From contig NC_133547.1 of the NCBI RefSeq assembly GCF_048773025.1, forward strand, positions 46,033,004-46,097,003: 64,000 nucleotides of DNA, written 5' to 3'. The position numbers and the translations under genes were made by a program. The notes below the pieces were generated by a model. It ran no database searches. It worked only from the letters and a program-made list of their open reading frames with translations, and was not told the origin of the DNA. The DNA is from Camelus bactrianus. Taxonomy: Eukaryota; Chordata; Mammalia; Artiodactyla; Camelidae. Of this stretch, positions 33,721 to 43,820 are shown one piece after another (position 1 is the stretch's first letter; every line of letters starts with the position of its first letter).

Positions 33721-36289
33721 CCCTTGCCGTATTTGTGCCTCTCTTCTCCAACAGGGAAAAACCTGTTCCCACCATCTCAGCCTACCTCTGTGTAGCTGAT
33801 CTCTTTCACCATGAGGTCATGCCTCCTGGCTCACCCTTCCTCAAGCCTGCATCCTCCAAACTGGCTACCTACCTCGTTCAGATTTTTTGATGAAAACAAA
33901 GGAGAAGGAAGCCAATAAATATTTTTCAAAGACAGGAAGAGAAAAAAAGAGAAGGGAATGGAATAGAAATGAGAAGGAAAAGAATTGAGTTACCTTTTGA
34001 TCCGCATTTTTCAAAGAGCACTTTGGCAGATTTGCAGAGAAAGAATTGAAGGGGAACAAGGATGGATTCTCCTCTGACTCCTCTTGGCATTCATAACGCT
34101 TGGTAGCAAGCTTTCAGAAAGGCACTACATAAATATTTAGAGAAGGAAGGAAGTGGTAGAGGGGAGAAGACAAAAAGAAGGAGGGAGGGAGGGAGACCAG
34201 AGGCTTCTCCACTCCCCCCCGCTGGAGGGATACACCATAGATTAAATTTGGGTTTTTCTTTTCTGCAGTGGGTGATGCTTCTGTCTATAGTCAAGGACAG
34301 AAAATGGCATTGAAGTGTATCTTCCTCGTTCTGTGAAGTAGTGGTTTCCTGCAGTTGCTTACAGAAATGTAGGCGTGTTGGACCCATTGTCTTGTAGAAG
34401 AATCATTCTGAAGTGGATTCTCCTTGCTCAGTGCCAAGTCACTCACAGCCTATTTTAGTTGTAGAAATGTAGGACAAATGGGCCCTTTCTCTTGGGAGAA
34501 TTTGTAGCAGGGTTGTTTTCTTTTTTTCCTTCCCTCTCTCTCACCTCCTTCCTAGTAAAAAACCTTTCTCATTCTTTCATATACAGATTTGGACATTCTG
34601 GAAGTGGAGGACCTGTTTGCCTCCAGGAGAATTCAGTGCCTCCCGGGAGGAGAAGGATTAAAGTCCAAGCCCCCCCGCTCCCTGAGGTTCAAAGTCTAGA
34701 ACATATCGCTCGGTGGCATGACTCAGGTGCTGGGCAATAAAGTTCCAGGAGGCAAGAGAGCAACAGGCGTTCCTAGCCCTTGGTAGAGAGCTTTACCAGA
34801 CGGCCAGATCTTCAACAAGTCAGATGGGTCCACCGGGTGACAAAGGTTGGCACCAGTCCTGAACTTACTACATTTGGCCAGCCTGACACCAGGAAGTGAC
34901 TCTGTGTGTATGTGTGTGTGTGTGTCTACAAAAGAGTTGGCTGGTAAGAGCTGTAAGCCAGTGGTGTTCTGTAGCTGGCTCTTAATGGCTTGCAAGAATT
35001 GTCTGTTAACTTTTCAGAAATTTTGCAAGCCAGTCATTAAATATAGCCATTATTAAAATTAAATATGTAAAGTTTCCATTAAATTATCATATTAAATTAC
35101 ATTATTATATTAAACTTTCAATTAAATTATTATATTAAAAACAAAGAGAATAAATACTCAAAACCAATCATTTATTCATTATTTTCTCACGTTTTACTAT
35201 TACCTATGCTCTGGAGGTTATCTGCATCCCTTGCAGCTGTATGGTGGAAATTTTTTCGTAACGGTGAGCTACTGTGTATTCCCAACTCTGCATTCAGTGC
35301 CGTCGCATTGGTAGCTTGAAATCAGTCATGGTGAGTGTATTCATACCATGGGAACTGGCAAACTCTATTAATCAATACTCCCTCCCACCAGGGGAGCCAG
35401 TCAAACATTTAAGAGCCCACCCCTGAGTATAACCCCTGAGAATTACTCATTTGTTCTGTCCTTACTGGCTGAAACCAGCTAGGGTGTGTGGTCCTCATGA
35501 CTGAGCCTACTAGGAGAGCACACATGGGAGGATCCGGAGAACCAGACTCAGGTGCAACCACTATTCTCCAGGCTTGAATGATTCTGGAATTGCTTCATCT
35601 TCCTGAAATTCTTACTTTCCAACAGAGAGACTCAACCACTGATTCAACTTTTCTTCTACCCGGTTTCTGAGTCACCTTGTGGCAATATCTCTCCTTAGTC
35701 CAAATCTCTGCTGTTGTTGTGTCCATAAGATGCCTACGATCTTTTGGGGAAGCAACAGAATGAGGGACCCCAGGATCTTTCTTCTGAGCAGTCCTGGCAG
35801 TTTGGTTGAAAGTATCCATCACTGAGCATAACTCTAGTGAGTGGGCTTGCTCTCAGAAAGATATTTTTGCATGACAAGGCAGGCCATCCAGGAACCAGTG
35901 GCTGATACGAGAGGAAGGGACTTCACACAGCTTCCACGTTTTGAATATGATCCATGTTGGCCGAGCTGTACTGAGTGGCCAGCATCTCTCTGCCCAGAGA
36001 GCACACTAAGAGAGACCCAACTGGACTGGACACTTGTTTGCACTCTGGGACCCCTAGGCACAAAATGATGGCTACAGATTTAGAGGGGGAAAGACTGACT
36101 TCCCCCTTTGGACTTCCTGCTATTACCAATATATGGAGTGAGGTGTCCTGGGAACCAATTAGGCACATGATTGGCATCTCAAACTAGGGGGGAAGGGCAT
36201 AAATTAGGAAATTAATAAAGAGCACCAAATATTCTCCCTTAGGCAGCTCCTTGCACAGTATCCTTCATCTCAGTTAATGATATCTTCAT
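33721..36289. other. Single-copy stretch without a recognised gene
   Basis: Contains a purine-rich patch (34139-34196), a short TG run (34905-34924) and an AT-rich imperfect repeat (35037-35160, attaaa/tatatta phrases). No gene was recognised. Confidence 0.4.
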
Positions 36290-36904
36290 TTTCCAGTGGC
36301 TCAGACCTTGGTGTCATACTTGACTCCTCTCTTTCTCTCCCAAAGAAAATTCAGTCCATCATCACCTATACTTTCCAAAGAATCCAGAGTTCAACCTCTT
36401 CCTCGCCGGCTGCTGTGGACACCACCTAGATCCAGACCACCACTGTGTCTCTCCTACATGGCTGCGCACCGCCCTCCGCCCCTTAACCTCATCCCAGCCA
36501 CTTTGCCCTGGTTCATGCTGCCCGAGCTACACTCACCTCTGAGGTTCTTGACTCTCCCAGACACGCTAACACTTCAGGGCCTTAGTAGTGACTGTTGGCT
36601 CCCCGGACACACTTCCCCAGGTAGCCACATGGCTACTCCCCACTGCTCTTAGTCCATATCTCAGAAATCATCTTCTGAGTGAGCCTTCCCTGACCACCCT
36701 AATCAAACCTTCTCTGTTTCCCCATACTTTATACTCCCCTTTTCTACTTTATTTTCTCTTATTGGCTTTTATTATTATTTGCATATTTATCTTTCTCATT
36801 GGCTATCTCTTCCACTAGCATATGGATTCAAGAAGGAACAGATTTTTATTTGTTTTGTTCACCTCCATATTCTAGAACAGTACCTGGCTCACAGTAAACG
36901 CTCA
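36290..36904 (+). repeat. L2 LINE 3' region, about 0.6 kb
   Basis: 'ttggtgtcatacttgactcc' near 36309, 'tcagggccttagtagtgac', 'gagccttccctgaccaccc' and 'agaacagtacctggctcaca' occur in L2 order. It is the longest L2 copy in the window. Confidence 0.85.
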
Positions 36905-37165
36905 TTTCAGTTATCTGTTGGTGCATCATAAAGCGTCCTAAAATTGGTGATTTAAAACAACAGCTCATTATAATCTCACAGTTTCCTGGGTTGACTGGGC
37001 TCAGTCAGGTGGTTCTTCGGTGGGATTCTTTCATGTTTGTAGTCAAATAGCATCTGGGGCTGGAGTCATCGGAAAGACAGGACTGACATGTGATGCTGGC
37101 TGCTGGCTGGGAGTTCAGCTGGGTCTGTGGTCTGGAGTGCCTACACATGACCTCTCCAAGTTCGT
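36905..37165 (+). repeat. Ancient interspersed repeat, LTR-like
   Basis: 'ttatctgttggtgcatcata', 'gatttaaaacaacagctc' and 'gtgcctacacatgacctctc' belong to the same broad family as 19378-19890. Confidence 0.5.
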
Positions 37166-37204
37166 TGTGGATAACGTCTCTGAAGATTGGCTTCCACAGG
37201 ATTC

Positions 37205-37340
37205 AATAAGTATTTGTGGGTGGAAGGAAGGCAGGAAGGGAGGGGAGAAGGTAGGAGGGGAGAAATTACAAACTTTAGAAGGAAAGAAATGAGGACGTGT
37301 AGGAGGGGGAAGGAAAAGAGAGAGGGAGGGAAGAATGGAA
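37205..37340. repeat. GA-rich low-complexity tract
   Basis: Purine-rich ggaa/gggag sequence. The minus frames through it (37115-37471) are compositional. Confidence 0.8.
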
Positions 37341-38134
37341 CTCAGCTTCCATTTCTGGGTGCAGGGTAGCAAGACAGCCCTGGAATAAAACCCATCCTTC
37401 TCCTGCCTCTCCTTCCCATCTCTCCCAAGGAGCACAATGACCTGGCTCGGAAGCAGAAATTCGTCTAACACTGCATATCAGAACTGGAGTACCCTTGGCA
37501 GAATCTTTTACAATTTGTACCCCAAGTTCAAATTTGATCCCAGGCATCTTTCCAAGGGGAGAACAACACAGCACTTTATCTTGATGTAGCTCTTTCCCCT
37601 TAGTAATTTCAAAGCAGTTTTTATAAACAAGCACTATCATTGTACAAGAGAGGAAACGGAAGGGACCTAGTAATATTTAGGTAACCAATAGCAAAATCAT
37701 TGAATTGCTGTTATACTGAAGTGATTAAATAATGATGTGGCACCAGAGGCAGGCTGCAACTGTATCAAATTAATAAAATATAATTTGGAAGAACTCGAAT
37801 ATTAAAATTACCCCATTAAAAACTGAAGTCAACAGGGGATTTTAGAAGTTAAGAAGTAAAAACAAATTTACACCAAACTAGATGGAACAAAATTTAAACA
37901 ATTGTTAGGTTATTAAGAATGGATTTACTTTGAAAACAGTTTGGAAGAGTTGAGTCATTTTCCAGAGCCACAGATATTCTGTGCCAGTTGTGCAATTTTT
38001 TTCTAAATCAATCTAGCAGACAGTTGTCAAGTAAGGGGGCTTTGCAAACAACCTCCCTGGCAAAAACCTAGAGAAGTAAATGAATCTGGATTTCTGAAGC
38101 TCCGGTGTCCTAATACAGAGGTATTATGTACCTA
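37341..38134. other. Stretch with no recognised feature
   Basis: Nothing recognised. Confidence 0.35.
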
Positions 38135-38530
38135 ATAGGTACAGTTCTCTCCCACTATCCAAAAGTAGAGCATTCCTAGGAAACTTTCCTAAATCAAAAT
38201 GGTCTAAAGCAAAAAGCAATTACTTTATGACATATCTTGCCAATGGATGCACAAAATAAATTGAGATAAAGCACAGATGCTCCCAGACAGAGTTCACAGC
38301 TAGGGTGTCTTGATGCTGAGATGCTGAGGGTGGTTCCCAGGGAGGGAGCTTGGTGGTGCCACTCTCGCTGCTACAGGCATGCACTCTCTCTAACACAGCT
38401 TACTGCAAAATAGTTTTTCATAAAAGTGAAAATCCTCTTTGGATTTCTTTTGGTTAGTGAAGAGAGGTACTAACATAAGTCTTTCTTAAAAGCAAATGAC
38501 ATAAAGCAAATTTTTAAAACTGGGGGGGTG
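38135..38530. repeat. Possible non-autonomous DNA transposon
   Basis: 'tagagcattcctaggaaact', 'tctaaagcaaaaagcaatta' and the later 'tgaaaatcctctttgg' with the end 'tttttaaaactgggggggtg' recall an old DNA transposon. The terminal repeats are not convincing by eye. Confidence 0.35.
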
Positions 38531-38804
38531 GATCAGTGTTTCCTAGAGATACTAATAATTATGTAGATTGTAGTATAATGAAATGTGAACACCCAGAGCA
38601 TGGGGTTCTCTGACTTATGTATCATAGGGCAAGTTGGCATCATGTTTATTTCAATTCATGGCCTCTCTGAACCATTTTTGGTCTTCAGCCTCCAAAATAT
38701 GCTCATTTTAGGGAAATTGTGATAACTTAAGAAAGTAATTTCTCATGTATTAATTAGATTTGAGACCAGGAGGTTGAACTCCCTTAATCTTCTCCCCTGC
38801 CAGG

Positions 38805-39180
38805 AGAACAAATAAACAGTGACTTAAACAACACAGAAGTTTATTTTTCTTTCATATAAACCTAGATAAGTAGTTCATGGATTGGTGTGCTCTACAGTAT
38901 TAGAGACTCAGATTCTTTTTCCTTAATTCTCTGCTTTGCATAATCTCCAGTTCCCAAATCATCTCCAGTTCTCAAATCATCTCATGGTCCAACATGGCTG
39001 TTTTAGCTCCAGCCCTCACATTCCCACTCCAGCCAGGAGAAAGGAAGAAGAAAAAGACAAAGAGAAGAGGACGTCGCCTCCCTTTGAGAACACTTGCTGA
39101 AAGTTGCTCACACTGCTAGTTACATTCTGTTGATCAAACCTTAATCACATGACTTTACCTGACCAGAAGCTGAATCAGGA
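38805..39180 (+). repeat. Ancient interspersed repeat, unassigned
   Basis: 'gtgacttaaacaacacagaa' then 'gtttatttttctttcat', ending with 'taatcacatgactttacctg', has the layout of a widespread old mammalian repeat. The family was not resolved. Confidence 0.45.
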
Positions 39181-39975
39181 AGACCGAGAAATGAAATCTT
39201 TCCAGCACCATATCCAGCCTGGATAAATATTAAGGGTTCTAATACTACAGAATTGAAGAAAACTAATGTTTTGGGACAATTAAGCAGTCTCTGCCATAGT
39301 TTATCCCTTTGACATCCTAAAAGTATATGTGCACCCTTCTTTCCCCTCATAGGACACAGTCCCTCCCCAAAAGAAGAAACAGCCAGATCTTATCAAGGGA
39401 CTGTCACCAGCTCAAAATCAAGCTCTTTGGGTGATATATCGTCTCCTAGTTTGACTGCAGATGTGATGTTATAAGATCTTGCAAACCACAAACTAAAAGA
39501 CGTTATCTGTACCCTATCACACTACGTATACAGTGATGGAGTAAGAACAGGAAAATCATAATGAAAACTGCCATTCAGAAAATAGGGAATCCCCAGAAGT
39601 CAGTCTAAGACAATTACCAAATCCTGCTGAGCAAGAGTAGAGGAGACTGTCTTTTGAAACAGAAGAGCTCAGCCAACTGTCCTCTGGGAGGTTCTTCTGT
39701 GTCCATAACCCTGCATGGCCAGAGCTGAAGCGGAAGCAGCGAGCACGCCCTTTGAAGGCTGCACGGCTTTCAGAGCCTATTTCCTGCTGAAGCAGCTTTG
39801 GAAGCTCAAGGGTTGCTTTAGACATTGAAGAGTCACAGGCTTTTGCAGGCTAGGCTTATGGTGTCTCAGGCAACGCAATTCCCTCAAAAACTCAATAGGC
39901 ATCTCTTCCCTGTGTCTTCTATCAGTTCCATGCACGAGTAACAGCAGCTAAAGATCTTGTCTAAAAATAGTTTTT
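39181..39975. other. Stretch with no recognised feature
   Basis: Nothing recognised. Confidence 0.35.
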
Positions 39976-39989
39976 AAACCTGAAGACTT

Positions 39990-40149
39990 TAACAAGTTTA
40001 TACTTTAGAGCACAGGGAACTGTATTCAATATCTTGTAGTAATCTATAATGAAAAAGAACATGAAAATGAATATATGTGTGACAACTACTACGCTGTAAT
40101 AGTTGACACAACATTGTAAACCAACTATGCTTCAATTAAAAAAAAAACA
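39990..40149 (+). repeat. 5'-truncated LINE-1 3' end with target duplication
   Basis: 'ttagagcacagggaactgta', 'ttcaatatcttgtagtaat' and 'gacacaacattgtaaacc' are the 3' UTR of an ungulate-type L1. Flanks aaacctgaagactt (39976-39989) and aaaccctgaagactt (40150-40164) differ by one inserted base and are the target duplication. Confidence 0.85.
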
Positions 40150-40164
40150 AAACCCTGAAGACTT

Positions 40165-41074
40165 ATGTCTTTGAGGTGTAGACCTTTGTCCTCTGCTTAC
40201 CACCCCCCCACCCCAGTTTAATGGCAGTTAGTTGAGGCTATCTGAAACAGTAAATTTGGGGAGGGAAGCAACATTTTAAATTGGATATTAACAGCTAAGC
40301 TATCACCCATTGTCTGACAGAGAGCTTTTAATGGCACTTACCTGAATGAAACTTATTGCAGCTTTAGAGCCATTCCCTATAAATGCATCTTTTGGAGGCA
40401 TAAGACCATTTGCCTTTTTCACTTTTAAATTCCGAAACCACTGGACTGCTAGTCAATTTAGATGGCAGGCCCAGGGCAGAAAGCACATCCCTCGCCACTC
40501 TTCCCAACATTTAAACAATTGGATAGATTTAGCTTTATTTTCCTACTCTTCCTGTTGCCTAAGGATTTTAGGATTTTGAAACAATTTTGTAACCCTACCC
40601 CAATTCCAAATCCTAGTACCGATTTATGTTTTAGCTGAGATAGGCGAAATTGCTACCAAAAATAGATCTAAGAATTTCATCATGCTAATACAAAAGAAAC
40701 AAACTTCCCTTTTGTGTAATGGTCCAGGATAGATGCCCTAGACGCTCAGGGTCTCAGGCCACCTGAGGCTGTCTTCATAAACAAAGCAGCCATTACAGTG
40801 GACGGCTGGGGCTTCTCTCCTAGACTTTGTCCTGGTAAGAAGCGTTGATGGAGCCTACATGCAATCTACACAGCAGGGAAATAAATTTTGCTAGGGAGTC
40901 AAAACTCAGAGTTTTCAACGAACAGACTTTTATGTGTGTGGCAATAGGGCACCTGAATTAGACAATGTCCATTCCCTAACTGAGAAATTGACTTCCCTCA
41001 ATCCCTCAGTCCGACCCCACAGTCCCAGAGAGATACTAAGAGCTTTGCACCAACCTGGGTTCCCCCTGCTCCCA
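40165..41074. other. Stretch with no recognised feature
   Basis: Nothing recognised. Confidence 0.35.
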
Positions 41075-41185
41075 TTATTTACTACCTCTGTGACTTTGGG
41101 CAAATTACTTAACCTTTCTGAACCTCTGTTTTCTTAACTGTAGAGTACAGATTGAAAAACTAAATTACCTGTTGTACAAATACGA
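41075..41185 (+). repeat. MIR SINE, core
   Basis: 'ctctgtgactttgggcaaat' then 'tacttaacctttctgaacct' is the MIR core. Confidence 0.8.
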
Positions 41186-41275
41186 CTATATATATACATA
41201 TATGTAAATGTATATGTATGTAATGTACATAATAATTTTATAATGTATATGTGTATGTATACACACACACACATA
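41186..41275. repeat. TA/TG/CA microsatellite-like tract
   Basis: Imperfect tatata, tatgtatg and cacacaca phrases over about 90 bp. Confidence 0.75.
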
Positions 41276-41324
41276 AAACGTTCGGCATTTAGTGTTTACT
41301 AAATGGTAGCTATACTTATTTAGG

Positions 41325-41412
41325 AGCTTGTGGTTAGGAGGTTAGAACTTGGGTCTTAATTTGGACAGATCTGGGTTTGGATCCTCACACTGCTCCTTGC
41401 AAGTTGTGTCAC
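41325..41412 (+). repeat. MIR SINE, 5' part (split element)
   Basis: 'gatctgggtttggatcctca' followed by 'gttgtgtcac' is the first third of MIR. It breaks off at the edge of a solo LTR and resumes at 41962. Confidence 0.75.
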
Positions 41413-41961
41413 TGCTACCTCCAAAAAACGAAAAGATCCCAGTCCTTGTCTTGCCTGAAAGACACGATTACAGACGGGAGATGGAGTGCGTTGTGTATCA
41501 AAAGATTTTTAAAGGATTTATTTAGAAAAGGAAAAGTAAACCTCCAAGAACAGGAGGCGGGCTGGTTCACGGGAGGAAAAGCGATGGTTTTTGCTCCTCT
41601 TTCTCTTATACCCTCGCTTACAGGTGGTCTCTTGATTGACTTACGGCTCTTGCCCCTGGAATGCCTAGTCATGTTTGGCCCCTTTGTGCATGTTCTTACA
41701 TGGTGTACACAGAAAAAGCCATGGAGGGTGGTGCCTAAACCACAATGTTAATTATATTACAATGAGCATTGTGTCATATCATGTTAAGTTTTTTTTGCTA
41801 CCAGGCAGTTGTGGCTGTCAGGTTCTAACTGGTTTCTTGCTGGCACTCATTTAGAAGTAATGTCCCTTTATGCTAGAGGCGGGTGGGATGGCATCTTCTG
41901 GACCATCCTCCCTCTCCTCCACCAATCTGTCCGGTGCCCCCTCTTACCTAACTATCTAGCA
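41413..41961 (-). mobile_element. Solo LTR, antisense, 549 bp, inside a MIR
   Basis: The ends form the inverted repeat TGCTA...TAGCA. On the minus strand there is a TATA-like gtataagag (41603-41611) and, about 85 bp later, AATAAA (41517-41522). Flanking tcac and ccac may be the target duplication, 3 of 4. No viral internal sequence remains. The family is not known to me. Confidence 0.6.
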
Positions 41962-42124
41962 CCACCAGGCGCAAACTCTCTCCTTGTCAGTTTCCTCTTC
42001 AGTTAAATGGGGATCATAATACCTGTCTCAGAGTGCGGTGTGAGAATTATACACAAAAGAGCAATTAGTACATAGCATGGTAATTAGCACATAATAAGTC
42101 ATTCAGTACGAGGTTATCACTTTT
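41962..42124 (+). repeat. MIR SINE, 3' part (split element)
   Basis: 'gtcagtttcctcttcagtta', 'aatggggatcataatacctg' and the tail continue the MIR from 41412. The two parts total 251 bp, close to a full MIR. Confidence 0.75.
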
Positions 42125-43805
42125 ATTCTTTAATATGTTTCTTTATTTTTAGCAAAGCTTTACATGCAGACAAAGAGTCCTGTAGTTTTGCAAAGGATGT
42201 TGTGAAAAACAGCAGCTGCTTATCGCTTCCCTTGCCTGCCCCCCAGGAAACCAGTTTAGTTTACCATATTGCCACTTATCTCCCCATCTCTAAATAATAT
42301 TCATTATATTACATTTTGTAATAATAATGGTACCTCTTTTCCCCCAAGCGCACAACATAGTGATTCAATATTTCTAAATATTACAAAATGATCACCATAG
42401 TCTTATTACTGTCTGTCTCCATACAAAGTTATTACAATACTGTTGACTATATTCCCCAAGCTGTACATTTCAGCCCCATGACATTTATTTTATAACTGGA
42501 AGTTTGTACTGCTAAATCTCCCTCACCTATCTCACTCCTTCCCCCAACCCCTTCTCTTCTGGCAATTACCTGTTTGTTCTCTGTATCTATGAGTCTGTTT
42601 CTGTTCTATTATATTTATTCATTTGTTTTGTTTTTTAGATTTCACATGTAAGTAAAACTTGATGGTATTTGTCTTTCTCTGACTTATTTCACTTAGCATA
42701 ATTTCCTCTAGGTCCACCCACAGTATTACAAATGACAAGATTTCATTCTTTTTTATGGCTGAGTAATATTTCACTATATATCCATTGAATTATTCATTCA
42801 ATATTCCCACATCTTTACCCATTCATCTTTCAATGTGTCTCGGTGTGGACCTCTTTGGGTTCATCTTGTTTGGGGCTCTCTGTGCTTCTTGGACCTAAAT
42901 ATCTGTTTTCTTTTACAGTTTAGGAAAGTTTTCAGCTATTATTTCTTCAAATAAGTTCTCTTCTCCTTTATCACTCTTTTCTCCTTATGGGACCCCTATA
43001 ATGTAAATCTTAGCATGACTGATGTTGTCCCAGAGGTCTCTAAAATTATCTTCATTTTTAAAAACTATCTTCATTTTTAAAAACTATCTTCATTTTTTAA
43101 AATTATTTTTTTCCATTTAGCTTGGGTGATTTCCACTTCTCTGTCTCCGAGTTCTCTGATCCTTTGCTGTGTATCATCTAATCTAGTGCTGATTCCTTCT
43201 AGTGTATTTTTATTTCAGTTATTTTATTATTCAGCTTTGTTCAGTTCTTCTTTATATTTTCTAACTCTTTGTGAAACTTCTTACTGGGCTCACCCATTCT
43301 TCTCCCCAGTTCATTGATCACAGTTATGATCACTACCTTGAACTCTTTATTGGGTAGATTGCTTATCTCCACTTCACTTAGTCCTTCTTCTGGGTTTTTA
43401 TCTTGTTCCTTCATTTGGAACATTTTCATTTGTCACCTCATTTTGCTTAATACTCTGTGCTTATTCGTATGTATTGTGTAGGTTGGTTACATTTTCCAGT
43501 CTTGAAGAAGCGGCTTCATGCAGGAGATATCCTATGGGGCCCAGCAGCACACTCCCTTCTGATCACCAGGGCTGTATGCTCTAGGGGTAACCCCTGTGTG
43601 GGCTGTGTGTGCCCTGCTCTTCCGGCCGTGCCGACTACTGTGGGTGTGCTAGTAGGTGGGGCTGGCCCCCGGCCCTGCTGGCTGGGAGGCCCCACCTGGT
43701 GTGAAAGCTGCTGGCCCACTGGTGAGCGGGACTGGGTCTTGGCATAGCTGGCTGTGCAGTCTGGGTGGGGGCTAGGGGGAGTGTTCCTGGAGCTGATGTC
43801 TGCCT
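42125..43805 (-). repeat. LINE-1 with 5' and 3' ends but central deletion
   Basis: In plus-strand order: L1 3' UTR reversed (42135-42590, for example 'cccccaaccccttctcttct'), the ORF2 tail (42600-42833), then ORF1 (about 42834-43450) and the 5' UTR (about 43450-43805). On the minus strand 43241-43429 encodes EVEISNLPNKEFKV and ELGRRMGEPSKKFHKEL, typical of L1 ORF1p. The end of ORF1 and nearly all of ORF2 are missing at about 42833-42838. Flanks gaggttatcactttt (42110-42124) and gagtttatcattttt (43806-43820) match at 13 of 15 bases and are the target duplication. Confidence 0.8.
43045..43102. repeat. 19-bp tandem triplication inside the LINE-1
   Basis: The phrase ctatcttcatttttaaaaa occurs three times in a row, with the first unit slightly changed, inside the antisense ORF1 relic. 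Confidence 0.85.
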
Positions 43806-43820
43806 GAGTTTATCATTTTT

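Noticed and set aside
39961-39970. Second MEF2-like CTAAAAATAG
   Set aside because: Short A+T-rich motifs of this kind are expected by chance in 64 kb, and there is no supporting context.
42833-42838. Splice junction in the LINE-1
   Set aside because: The join lacks GT-AG consensus on the LINE-1 strand. A deletion or template jump explains it more simply.
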